DNA of 13,593 nucleotides, from positions 1 through 13,593 of the forward strand of contig CAZSPW010000053.1 of NCBI GenBank assembly GCA_964608575.1, in the 5' to 3' direction. Below the pieces are notes generated by a model. The model saw nothing but the letters and a program-made list of their open reading frames with translations, was not told the DNA's origin and did no database searches. The translations under genes and the position numbers were made by a program. Position 1 is the first letter of the stretch. Each line of letters begins with the position of its first letter. Of this stretch, positions 1-6,712 are shown in pieces. The DNA comes from JAMIFN01 sp964608575. Lineage in GTDB: Bacteria; Pseudomonadota; Gammaproteobacteria; Burkholderiales; Burkholderiaceae_C.

Positions 1-2
1 AT

Positions 3-275
3 ATGCACATGCTCTACGATTCTGATGATTTTGTTGTATTACGCTTGCTAGCCGAACATCCCGCTGGCGCCTTAGATGCGCGTCCTATGCCGCGTCATGG
101 GTTTGAGATTGTGGATAAGCGCGCAGGCAAAGAAGTGTATTTGGACGGCGCTTGGGCCGAGCTTTTCCAACAAGAGTTAAACACTTGGGAGGCTGGCGGC
201 GTTTCAGCAGAAGAGATGGAAGCCGCGCTGGAGCGCTATGCGCAATTGGCGCAGTTCCCAGTCCTCATGCATTAA
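3..275 (+). CDS. DUF3567 family protein
   Basis: A 90-residue protein that starts MHMLYDSD and contains GFEIVDKRAGKEVYLDG followed by an acidic helical tail ending in FPVLMH. This order of features fits the small DUF3567 family of Burkholderiales, whose members are about 80-95 residues and begin with a similar Met-x-Met-Leu-Tyr-x-Ser-Asp stretch. Its function is unknown. There is no signal peptide or membrane segment, so it is probably cytoplasmic. The start at base 3 agrees with the family, but only two bases precede it, so neither a ribosome site nor a promoter can be judged; the ATG at base 9 is an alternative. pth begins 10 bases after the stop, so the two are probably cotranscribed. The family call is from memory of the sequence pattern and was not searched. 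Confidence 0.8.
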   Translation: MHMLYDSDDFVVLRLLAEHPAGALDARPMPRHGFEIVDKRAGKEVYLDGAWAELFQQELNTWEAGGVSAEEMEAALERYAQLAQFPVLMH

Positions 276-285
276 AGCTTTGTCT

Positions 286-930
286 ATGTCGATTCAATTG
301 ATCGTCGGGCTAGGTAACCCCGGCGCGGAATACAGCCAAACCAGACATAACGCTGGCTTTTGGTTGCTAGATGCTATTGCCCAAGACTTAGGCACCGCAC
401 TGCAAGCAGACAAAAGCTACCGTGGGCTTATGGCACGCACCCAATACCAAGGGCGGCATTTGTGGCTATTGCAACCACAAACTTTTATGAACGCATCTGG
501 GCATTCTGTTGCTGCTTTAGCTCGTTTTTTCAAAATTCCACCCCAAGATATTTTGGTGGTGCATGATGAGTTGGATTTACCCCCAGGCGAAGCCAAATTG
601 AAATTCGGCGGCAGCCATGCGGGGCATAATGGCCTGCGTGATATTCACGCCCAATTAGGTAGCGATCAATATTGGCGCTTGCGCCTAGGCATTGGGCACC
701 CAGGGCATAAAGCCGCCGTAGTTGGGTGGGTGCTACAAAAGCCACCGAAGGACGCCAGATTAGCCATAGACGATGCGATCACACGCTGCTTGCAAGCTTT
801 ACCTGATCTATTGGCTGGCCGCATAGACAAAGCCACAGCACGCATCCACACTAGCCGCCCAGCACCGCCAAAACCTGCAAGCCAAATCCAGCCGCACCAT
901 ACAAGCTCACAGGAGGACAGAAGTGTTTAA
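286..930 (+). CDS. pth: Peptidyl-tRNA hydrolase with a C-terminal extension
   Basis: Pth cleaves the ester bond of peptidyl-tRNAs released from stalled ribosomes and so recycles tRNA in the cytoplasm. The 214-residue product has the family hallmarks: GLGNPG at 8-13, catalytic His21 in RHNAG, FMNASG with Asn69, VVHDELDLPPG with Asp94, and GHNGLRD with Asn115. Each of these residues lies one position after its E. coli counterpart (Asn10, His20, Asn68, Asp93, Asn114). The ATG at 286 was chosen because family homology begins exactly there; an in-frame start at 238 would add 16 unrelated residues inside the upstream gene. Pth is usually about 195 residues. Here residues 190-214 form a Pro, Gln, His and Ser rich tail that looks disordered. 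The last 8 bases overlap the GTG start of the next gene, which suggests translational coupling. The common neighbours rplY and ychF are absent from this window. Confidence 0.96.
   Translation: MSIQLIVGLGNPGAEYSQTRHNAGFWLLDAIAQDLGTALQADKSYRGLMARTQYQGRHLWLLQPQTFMNASGHSVAALARFFKIPPQDILVVHDELDLPPGEAKLKFGGSHAGHNGLRDIHAQLGSDQYWRLRLGIGHPGHKAAVVGWVLQKPPKDARLAIDDAITRCLQALPDLLAGRIDKATARIHTSRPAPPKPASQIQPHHTSSQEDRSV
911..916 (+). promoter_or_regulatory. Strong Shine-Dalgarno site for the GTG-started gene
   Basis: AGGAGG lies six bases before a GTG at 923, inside the last codons of pth. It is among the best ribosome sites in the window and it decides the start of the following small gene, which has no ATG at its beginning. 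Ribosomes ending pth at 930 would stop 8 bases beyond this start, which is a typical coupling arrangement. Confidence 0.85.
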
Positions 931-1255
931 AACGCCTACGCTCTTAACTCCGTTTTATATGGCCTGCTTTTGCTTTGCACCGTTCAGTCAAGCTGGGGCG
1001 CAAGCTCTGCGCCATCAAGATATTGAAGCAGTCGCAGCCAGTGATGTGGCTTTATATATTTGTGCGCAAGCCTACCCTGCGGGCTTAGCAAAGATGAAAG
1101 TCAAAATCGAACAGAGCTTGCAAGACTTAGCCGCGCCTGCAGCCGCCCTGCGTCAGGCCAAAACCTATGCGGGGCTTTACAACACCCAACTCAATACGCT
1201 GCTTAGCCATACAAAAAAAGAACGCGAAGCGTTTTGCAAAGCAGCCGCAGACTAA
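923..1255 (+). CDS. Small exported protein of unknown function
   Basis: I do not recognise this 110-residue protein as a named family. The N-terminus has a Lys at position 3, a hydrophobic stretch at about 7-22 and an AGAQA sequence at 24-28, which together look like a Sec signal peptide with cleavage near 26-28. The predicted mature part is about 82 residues, mostly helical and Ala/Gln/Lys rich, with two cysteines (Cys47 and Cys105) far apart, as in a small periplasmic protein with one disulfide. A lipoprotein is less likely: the Cys residues at 15 and 17 are not preceded by a good lipobox. The GTG start is supported by the AGGAGG site six bases upstream. It overlaps pth and lies 15 bases before the secretion-ATPase gene, so all three are probably cotranscribed. 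A role alongside the ATPase is only an inference from position. Confidence 0.75.
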   Translation: MFKTPTLLTPFYMACFCFAPFSQAGAQALRHQDIEAVAASDVALYICAQAYPAGLAKMKVKIEQSLQDLAAPAAALRQAKTYAGLYNTQLNTLLSHTKKEREAFCKAAAD

Positions 1256-1270
1256 TACCGTGGCCGCATA

Positions 1271-3118
1271 ATGGCTGGCATCATGTCACGCACTGCCCCC
1301 ACTCCCCTCCAGACCAGCCCCAAAACACCTTTTCAAGGCCTCGTAGATTGGCGTCAGCTGCTCGACTGGTTGCATGAAGATGGCCTGATTTCGGCTAAGG
1401 AGCACCAACGCACCGTCACGCGTTGCGCGCAAGCGCAAAGCGCACAGCATGCCCTGGTGCGCTTAGCCACGATAGGCGTGACGCGCGAAAAAGACGGAAA
1501 ATCGCTCGACATTGAGGAGCTGACTCAGTACCTAGCCGATCGTGCGGGTCTGCCCTATTTACGCATAGACCCGCTGCGCGTTGATGTCGGCAAGGTCGCC
1601 GAAGCGATGAGCGCCAACTATGCCGAACGCCACCATATTCTGCCCGTGCAAGTCACGCCCAGCGAAGTGGTGGTGGCCACGGATCAACCTTTTGCCGCAA
1701 GCTGGATTGCCGAGGTAGAGCGTCAAACGCGCAAAAGCGTGCGTCTAGTGGTCAGTAATCCACAAGACATCACACGCTATATCACCGAATTTTTTACCTT
1801 GGCTCGGTCTGTGCGGGCGGCGATCCGCACTGGCGCAGGCAGCCAGGGCACCGTCAATTTTGAACAATTGGTGGAGCTAGGTAAAGGCAATAAAAGCCTA
1901 GACGCCAACGATCAAGGCGTAGTACAGCTGGTCGATTGGCTCTGGCAATACGCCTTTGACCAACGCGCCAGCGATATCCACCTAGAACCACGACGCGAGC
2001 AAGCCGTGGTGCGCTTTCGCATTGATGGCGTGCTGCACACGGTGTACCAGCTACCCATGAGTGTGCTAGTAGCCATGACGGCGCGCATCAAATTGCTGGC
2101 GCGTATGGATGTGGTCGAGCGCCGCCGCCCGCAAGACGGGCGCATCAAAACCCGCAACAGCGCAGGTGAAGAAGTGGAAATGCGTCTGTCTTCCATGCCT
2201 ACGGCATTTGGTGAAAAAATGGTGATGCGGATTTTCGATCCTGAATCTGCAGTCAAGACCTTGAGTCAATTGGGCTTTAGCAAGCACGATAGTGAACGCT
2301 GGGAAGGACTCACCGCCCGCCCCAACGGCATTATTTTGGTCACCGGTCCTACAGGCTCTGGCAAAACCACCACGCTATATTCCACCCTCAAACGCTTGGC
2401 CACTGATGCGGTCAATGTTGCCACGATTGAAGATCCTATCGAAATGATTGAGCCTGCCTTCAACCAAACCCAAGCGCAGCCGCAATTGGATTTTGGTTTT
2501 GCCGAAGGTGTGCGCACGCTGATGCGGCAAGACCCCGACATCATCATGGTGGGCGAAATCCGCGATTTAGAAACTGCTGAAATGGCCATTCAAGCGGCGC
2601 TAACCGGGCATTTGGTGTTCTCCACCCTGCACACCAACGATGCGCCCTCAGCGGTATCGCGTTTGGTCGATCTGGGCGTGCCGCCGTATTTGCTCAACGC
2701 CACCGTACTGGGCGTACTGGCGCAGCGTTTGGTGCGCGCCCTGTGTAAAGAATGTCGCGTCAAAGACGAAACTGGGGAACAACAACGCCTCTTAAACGAA
2801 GCAGTGAAGCCTTGGGACATCAAAGGCGAGTACCGCGGCTACCGCGCAGTCGGCTGCATCGAGTGCCGCATGACGGGCTATCGCGGCCGCGTCGGTATTT
2901 ATGAGTTGCTCAGCATCAGCGAGGCCTTCAAAGGCTTGGTACACGACAGCCCCGATATGGATGCGCTGCGAGCGCAGGCCATCAAAGACGGTATGCGTCC
3001 CCTGCGTTTGGCCGGTAGCCTGCGCGTGGCCGACGGCAGCACCACGCTGGAAGAGTTGTTGGCGGCCACGCCACCAGCGCCCAAAATCAAAAAAGCGCCA
3101 CCAGCGGCAGCGCATTGA
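1271..3118 (+). CDS. GspE/PulE/PilB-type secretion ATPase
   Basis: A cytoplasmic hexameric ATPase of the type II secretion / type IV pilus assembly class, which powers addition of pilin-like subunits at the inner membrane. An N-terminal GspE/MshE-N type domain covers roughly 30-180. The C-terminal ATPase core has RASDIHLEP at 232-240, Walker A GPTGSGKT at 359-366, an Asp box (IEDPIE, 386-391), Walker B with IIMVGEIRD at 424-432 and a His box (GHLVFSTLHTNDA, 446-458). Two CxxC pairs (Cys492/495 and Cys529/532) form the zinc-binding element seen in GspE, PilB and PulE. At 615 residues it is slightly longer than typical PilB. ATG 1271 is the first in frame; ATG 1283 (Met5) is equally possible, and neither has a clear ribosome site. 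No pilin, prepilin peptidase or inner-membrane platform gene is nearby, so the system it serves cannot be told from this window. Confidence 0.93.
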   Translation: MAGIMSRTAPTPLQTSPKTPFQGLVDWRQLLDWLHEDGLISAKEHQRTVTRCAQAQSAQHALVRLATIGVTREKDGKSLDIEELTQYLADRAGLPYLRIDPLRVDVGKVAEAMSANYAERHHILPVQVTPSEVVVATDQPFAASWIAEVERQTRKSVRLVVSNPQDITRYITEFFTLARSVRAAIRTGAGSQGTVNFEQLVELGKGNKSLDANDQGVVQLVDWLWQYAFDQRASDIHLEPRREQAVVRFRIDGVLHTVYQLPMSVLVAMTARIKLLARMDVVERRRPQDGRIKTRNSAGEEVEMRLSSMPTAFGEKMVMRIFDPESAVKTLSQLGFSKHDSERWEGLTARPNGIILVTGPTGSGKTTTLYSTLKRLATDAVNVATIEDPIEMIEPAFNQTQAQPQLDFGFAEGVRTLMRQDPDIIMVGEIRDLETAEMAIQAALTGHLVFSTLHTNDAPSAVSRLVDLGVPPYLLNATVLGVLAQRLVRALCKECRVKDETGEQQRLLNEAVKPWDIKGEYRGYRAVGCIECRMTGYRGRVGIYELLSISEAFKGLVHDSPDMDALRAQAIKDGMRPLRLAGSLRVADGSTTLEELLAATPPAPKIKKAPPAAAH

Positions 3119-3169
3119 TTTTTAGGCATGTTTTTGCGGTTTTAAGCCGAAAAAGCTGCCTGGGCAGCT
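3119..3169. repeat. Dispersed palindromic intergenic repeat, copy A
   Basis: This 51-base stretch directly after the ATPase stop codon aligns without gaps to bases 6644-6694, with about 41 of 51 positions identical by hand count. Shared blocks are TTTTTAGG at the left, TTTTAAGCCG in the middle and CTGCCTG-x-GCAGCT at the right. It contains a small CGG/CCG hairpin and a stronger AGCTGC/GCAGCT hairpin. I associate similar units ending in GCAGCTATCAAAAA with intergenic regions of Comamonadaceae genomes; that comparison is from memory. The right hairpin also serves as a likely terminator for the converging gene. Confidence 0.7.
3150..3169 (-). terminator. Probable intrinsic terminator of suhB
   Basis: Read on the minus strand, AGCTGCC-CA-GGCAGCT forms a stem (in practice six pairs with a four-base loop) immediately followed by a run of T, bases 3154 down to 3150. 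It begins 16 bases beyond the suhB stop. On the plus strand the same hairpin is followed by ATC and then a run of A, so it is unlikely to end the upstream operon efficiently. Confidence 0.65.
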
Positions 3170-3185
3170 ATCAAAAAAATATCAA

Positions 3186-4034
3186 TCAAACCGCTTTGTA
3201 TTTACTGAACTCCGCCAAAGCTTGCACCATTTGCGCGTAAATGCGTGGGTTCGCCGCCAAGCATTCGCGCTGATCTAAAAAGTCTTTTTCAAACTCACCA
3301 GTGAAGTTCCCAATCAGGCCGCCAGCTTCTTGCACCAACAGTGCGCCCGCTGCCATATCCCAAGACGCTAGGCCTTTTTCAAAATAGCCGTCGCTCATGC
3401 CTGCGGCGACAAAGGCCAAATCCAAGGCCGCAGAGCCTGTGCGGCGCACGCCTGCGCAATGCTGCATCGCCCATTTATATAGAGTCAAATGCTCGTTGAT
3501 ATTGTCTCCAGGGCGCAGCGCCAAGCCCGTGGTCAGCAAGCAGTCTTTCAATTGTGTGCGTTTGCCCACACGCATACGCTTTTCATTCACAAATGCGCCG
3601 CGGCCTTTAGTGGCGGTATACAAATCGTTACGCACAGGGTCGTAAATCACCGCCTGCTCCAACTTGCCCGCTACCTGCAAGGCGATGCTGGTGCAATACA
3701 TGGGGAAACCGTGTAAATAATTGCTAGTGCCATCGAGTGGGTCGATGATCCAAACAAAGTCTGAACCCTGATTACCGTGGGTTTGCCCCGACTCTTCAGC
3801 CAACACCGCGTGGCGTGGGTAAGCTTCCAGCAGGGTTTCAATGATCACTTTTTCAGCCGCTTCGTCCACCTCGCTGACCAAGTCGTTGGCTTGCTTGCGT
3901 GCAACTCGCAGGCTATCCAAATCCATAGATGCGCGATTGATAATGCCGCCAGCGGCACGCGCAGCCTTGATGGCGATATTGAGCATGGGGTGCAGGCTAG
4001 CGCCCGCAGCGGCAGGTTTAGAAAAAGTGGCCAT
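3186..4034 (-). CDS. suhB: Inositol monophosphatase family protein (SuhB-like)
   Basis: A Mg-dependent phosphatase of the inositol monophosphatase / SuhB family, which hydrolyses inositol-1-phosphate; in E. coli SuhB also takes part in rRNA antitermination complexes. With the start at 4034 the protein has 282 residues: EES at 80-82, the metal-binding DPLDGT at 98-103 and WDMAAG at 225-230, so the full catalytic set is present. E. coli SuhB (267 residues) begins MHPMLNIA; the same HPMLNIA run is at 15-21 here, with Leu in place of the initiator Met, so an upstream start is needed. ATG 4034 is the nearest good candidate; ATG 3986 would remove the conserved HP, and a longer frame opens with TTG and a Cys-rich stretch I do not believe. 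No clear ribosome site is visible. It is divergent from parB and converges on the ATPase operon. Confidence 0.92.
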   Translation of the reverse strand: MATFSKPAAAGASLHPMLNIAIKAARAAGGIINRASMDLDSLRVARKQANDLVSEVDEAAEKVIIETLLEAYPRHAVLAEESGQTHGNQGSDFVWIIDPLDGTSNYLHGFPMYCTSIALQVAGKLEQAVIYDPVRNDLYTATKGRGAFVNEKRMRVGKRTQLKDCLLTTGLALRPGDNINEHLTLYKWAMQHCAGVRRTGSAALDLAFVAAGMSDGYFEKGLASWDMAAGALLVQEAGGLIGNFTGEFEKDFLDQRECLAANPRIYAQMVQALAEFSKYKAV

Positions 4035-4133
4035 AGAAATTGTGCAAAGAGCGAATAAAGACGCGGGTGCATTGCAAGCGCACGCGAACAAGGCGGCTAT
4101 TTTCCCACGAACTCCGGGCTTTTGCTGCCCATC

Positions 4134-4225
4134 GCGTGAAACAGTTCAGACTAGCGGTCCAGCATTTGGGGGCGCTAAACTCTGCGTCTTTCAGATTTAG
4201 TCCATATCCACCAAAGGTTTCACGC
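4134..4225. promoter_or_regulatory. Inverted parS-like half-sites flanking the parB leader
   Basis: GCGTGAAAC at 4134-4142 and GTTTCACGC at 4217-4225 are perfect 9-base inverted copies, 74 bases apart, and the second one touches the parB ATG. Each contains one half of the conserved chromosomal parS palindrome (TGTTTCACGTGAAACA), but neither continues into a full site. This could be an operator for self-control by ParB or a chance match. I could not place a convincing -35/-10 pair in the 191 bases between suhB and parB. Confidence 0.3.
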
Positions 4226-5116
4226 ATGGCAACAAAAAAGAACAAAGGCTTAGGCCAGGGATTGGAAGCATTGCTTGGCCCCAAAGTGGTCGAGCAGCCA
4301 AGAGCCAGCGACAGCCCGCGCGAATTGCAATTGGGCGATATGGTCCCTGGTCAGTATCAACCGCGCACACGCATGGACGAAGGTGCCTTGTATGAGTTGG
4401 CCGAAAGCATCAAAAGCCAAGGCATCATGCAGCCCATTTTGGTGCGTAAATTAGCAGCTGGCGCGCACGCGGGCAAATACGAAATCATTGCAGGCGAGCG
4501 CCGTTTTCGCGCGGCCAAATTGGCTGGTTTAAGCCAAGTGCCCGTGCTGGTGCGCGAAGTCTCGGACGAGAACACCGCCATCATGGCACTGATTGAAAAT
4601 ATGCAGCGCGAAGACCTGAACGCGCTGGAAGAAGCGCAAGGCCTGCAACGCCTGATCAGCGAGTTTCAATTAACCCACGAGCAAGCCGCGCAAGCGGTGG
4701 GCAAATCACGCAGCGCCGCCAGCAATTTAATGCGCCTGCTGAACCTGACCCAAGCGGTGCAAGACATGCTCATGGCAGGCGATATTGATATGGGGCACGC
4801 CCGCGCCTTATTGGCTGTGGACCACGCACAGCAAATCACCCTCGCGCATGAAATCGTCGGCAAAAAGCTCAGCGTGCGCCAAGCAGAGGCTTTGGTCAAA
4901 AAAGCCCAAAATGAGCACGGCAGCAAACACAGCAAAGCCAAAGCCGACAAATCAGGCGACATCAAACGCATAGAAGAAGAGCTCTCTGATTTATTGATGG
5001 CGCAGGTGACGATAGACCTCAAACCAGGGCGTGGCAAAAAACAAAGCGGCCAAGTGCATATTGGTTTTGGCTCGCTCGATGCTTTAAACGGCATCATCGA
5101 CCGCTTACGCCACTGA
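4226..5116 (+). CDS. parB: Chromosome-partitioning protein ParB
   Basis: ParB binds parS sites near the replication origin, spreads as a CTP-dependent clamp and directs origin segregation with the ATPase ParA. The 296-residue product has the N-terminal KGLGQGLEALLG box (7-18) that contacts ParA, the ParB/CTPase core with GERRFR at 90-95 and ENMQRED at 124-130, a helix-turn-helix from about 151 to 170 (THEQAAQAVGKSRSAASN region), and a C-terminal dimerisation part after a Lys/Ser/Ala-rich linker (230-246). ATG 4226 was chosen because the family begins there; it has a modest AAAGG site 8 bases upstream, while the open frame extends 62 unrelated codons further back. parA and rsmG/gidB, which usually precede parB in related bacteria, are not next to it; the upstream neighbour is divergent suhB. 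The retained ParA-contact box suggests a parA elsewhere in the genome. Confidence 0.95.
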   Translation: MATKKNKGLGQGLEALLGPKVVEQPRASDSPRELQLGDMVPGQYQPRTRMDEGALYELAESIKSQGIMQPILVRKLAAGAHAGKYEIIAGERRFRAAKLAGLSQVPVLVREVSDENTAIMALIENMQREDLNALEEAQGLQRLISEFQLTHEQAAQAVGKSRSAASNLMRLLNLTQAVQDMLMAGDIDMGHARALLAVDHAQQITLAHEIVGKKLSVRQAEALVKKAQNEHGSKHSKAKADKSGDIKRIEEELSDLLMAQVTIDLKPGRGKKQSGQVHIGFGSLDALNGIIDRLRH

Positions 5117-5202
5117 TCCCCAGGGGCAGCGCAGCCGCCCTCTTGTGGCAGCCCCCAAACGGGCTACACTGCGCACTCTAATACTTTCTGAGGAGAGTCA
5201 AA

Positions 5203-5643
5203 ATGGCCTGGCAATATTGGTGGTGGAGCGCAGCCATCGTACTAGCTGTACTAGAGATGGCCAGCGGTACTTTTTATTTATTGGTTTTAGCCGCTGCCGC
5301 CGTCATCAGCGGCTTGTTGGCATGGGCAGGGCTGAGCGTCGCAGTGCAGCTAGCTGCGGCCAGTGTCAGCACCGTTATCGGCATCGTCCTCGTGTACCAA
5401 TATAAAAAACGCTGCATGCAAAAAACACCCAAACTAGGCAACAACCTGGATATTGGGCAAACTGTCGATGTGCTGGTTTGGGTCGGCAACGAAGGCCGCG
5501 CTCGCATACATTACCGTGGCACCCAATGGGATGCGCGTTTAGACGACCTCAGCCTAGAGCGTGGCGAACGCATGCGTATCATTGGTGCAGAAGGCTCCAC
5601 CTTTATCCTCGGTGCGCTGCCCGGCGCCTCTGATCCTCTTTAA
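5203..5643 (+). CDS. NfeD family membrane protein (YbbJ-like)
   Basis: A 146-residue protein with about three hydrophobic segments in residues 8-66, then a basic KKR stop-transfer patch and a C-terminal beta-rich domain (about 82-140, with GQTVDVLVW, GTQWDARL and GERMRIIG) of the OB-fold type found in NfeD proteins. NfeD proteins pair with SPFH (stomatin/flotillin) proteins in bacterial membranes, and an SPFH gene follows 28 bases downstream, which strongly supports the call. E. coli YbbJ has a similar length and partners QmcA, although there the gene order is the reverse. The ATG has an AGGAGAG site at 5191-5197, five bases upstream. The 86-base gap from parB suggests a separate transcript, but I could not identify a promoter. 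It probably affects membrane quality control or SPFH assembly; that is family knowledge, not visible here. Confidence 0.87.
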   Translation: MAWQYWWWSAAIVLAVLEMASGTFYLLVLAAAAVISGLLAWAGLSVAVQLAAASVSTVIGIVLVYQYKKRCMQKTPKLGNNLDIGQTVDVLVWVGNEGRARIHYRGTQWDARLDDLSLERGERMRIIGAEGSTFILGALPGASDPL

Positions 5644-5671
5644 CACTCCATAACACTCAAGGAATGATGCC

Positions 5672-6589
5672 ATGTCTGGCTTTTTAATTTTTCTACTCAT
5701 CGCTGCCGTGGTGCTGGCTTCCAAGTCCATCAAAACTGTACCGCAGCAACGCGCCTGGATCATCGAGCGCTTTGGCAAGTATGACCGCACGCTCGAGCCT
5801 GGCCTGCGCTTTATCATGCCCTTTATCGACCGCGTCGGCGCCAAACATGATCTGCGCGAAGTGCCCTTGGATGTGCCCAGCCAAGTGTGTATCACGCGCG
5901 ATAACACGCAACTGCAAGTCGATGGCATTTTGTACTTCCAAGTGACTGAGCCCAAGCTGGCCACCTATGGCTCATCGAATTACATCTTAGCCATTACGCA
6001 GCTGGCACAAACCACCCTGCGCAGCGTGATAGGCAAATTAGAGCTAGATAAAACCTTTGAAGAACGCGACATGATTAACCATGCTGTCGTCAGCGCGCTC
6101 GACCAAGCGGCGCAAAACTGGGGCGTGAAAGTCCTGCGCTACGAAATCAAAGACTTAACCCCACCTAAAGAAATTCTCCATGCCATGCAGGCACAAATCA
6201 CCGCCGAACGCGAAAAACGCGCGCTGATCGCTGCCTCAGAAGGCCGCAAACAAGAGCAAATCAACATCGCCGAAGGCCAACGCGAAGCCTCCATTGCCAA
6301 ATCTGAAGGCGACAAAATCAGCCAAATTAACCAAGCCCAAGGCGAGGCCGCTGCCATTTTGGCCAAAGCCGAAGCCAATGCCGCTGCTATCCGTCAGATC
6401 GCCGCTGCCATTGAAAGCCAAGGCGGACTGCAAGCGGTCAACTTAAAAGTTGCCGAGCAATATGTCGAGGCACTATCTGGCATCGCCAAAACCAGCAACA
6501 CCATTGTGGTGCCGCAAAATCTGGCTGATGTTGGCGGGCTGGTGGCCACTGCTACCACTATGCTCAAGGCGCTGCCAAGCAAGGCGTAA
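5672..6589 (+). CDS. SPFH/Band 7 membrane protein (QmcA/paraslipin-like)
   Basis: A 305-residue stomatin-type protein, the same length as E. coli QmcA. It has an N-terminal membrane segment (about 3-17), then the SPFH domain with VPQQRAWIIERFGKY (23-37), LEPGLRF and a PSQVCITRDN stretch, and then a long charged Ala/Glu/Gln/Lys-rich helix (about 175-255) with repeated AEG and SEG units that form the oligomerising coiled coil. The C-terminus is a conserved hydrophobic tail. Such proteins build ring or cage assemblies in the inner membrane and are linked to protease regulation and membrane microdomains. AAGGA at 5659-5663 lies 8 bases before the ATG. The gap to the NfeD gene holds a near-perfect 10-base tandem (TAACACTCCA then TAACACTCAA) that includes the NfeD stop. 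The two genes form an operon ended by the terminator at 6617-6640. Confidence 0.93.
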   Translation: MSGFLIFLLIAAVVLASKSIKTVPQQRAWIIERFGKYDRTLEPGLRFIMPFIDRVGAKHDLREVPLDVPSQVCITRDNTQLQVDGILYFQVTEPKLATYGSSNYILAITQLAQTTLRSVIGKLELDKTFEERDMINHAVVSALDQAAQNWGVKVLRYEIKDLTPPKEILHAMQAQITAEREKRALIAASEGRKQEQINIAEGQREASIAKSEGDKISQINQAQGEAAAILAKAEANAAAIRQIAAAIESQGGLQAVNLKVAEQYVEALSGIAKTSNTIVVPQNLADVGGLVATATTMLKALPSKA

Positions 6590-6616
6590 ACTGCTGCTCT
6601 CAGCCCGTTTTACTGC

Positions 6617-6640
6617 AAAACCCGCCAACGGCGGGTTTTT
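6617..6640 (+). terminator. Rho-independent terminator after the NfeD-SPFH operon
   Basis: AAAACCCGCC (6617-6626), a three-base AAC loop and GGCGGGTTTT (6630-6639) form a perfect ten-pair stem with a GC core, followed by T and then ATGTTTTT. It lies 27 bases after the SPFH stop codon. It is the clearest terminator in the window and separates the SPFH operon from the exporter-pan operon. Confidence 0.92.
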
Positions 6641-6643
6641 ATG

Positions 6644-6694
6644 TTTTTAGGTATGATTTCGGCATTTTAAGCCGCAGAATCTGCCTGAGCAGCT
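6644..6694. repeat. Dispersed palindromic intergenic repeat, copy B
   Basis: The second copy of the 51-base unit at 3119-3169. It lies between the SPFH terminator and the exporter start. The left hairpin is better here (CGGC/GCCG around ATTTTAA). The right one is weaker: CTGC/GCAG around CTGA is kept, while a G-to-T change breaks the outer pairing. This fits an old, independently decaying copy. The unit ends 18 bases before the next start codon, so it occupies much of that gene's leader. Confidence 0.7.
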
Positions 6695-6712
6695 CCTCTT
6701 TTTGATGTAAAT

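Noticed and set aside
4035..4091. Longer start for the inositol monophosphatase, beginning with TTG at 4091
   Set aside because: Adds 19 residues rich in Cys and Ala with no family counterpart and no ribosome site; ATG 4034 is sufficient.
4128..4143. A full parS site in the suhB-parB region
   Set aside because: Only the right half (CGTGAAACA) is present; the left half matches at about two of seven positions.
4040..4225. N-terminal extension of ParB in the same open frame
   Set aside because: The 62 extra residues are Arg/Phe/His-rich and non-homologous; ParB homology begins at ATG 4226.
4666..5097. A 143-codon minus-strand frame inside parB
   Set aside because: Antisense shadow; the ParB frame is fully explained by family motifs.
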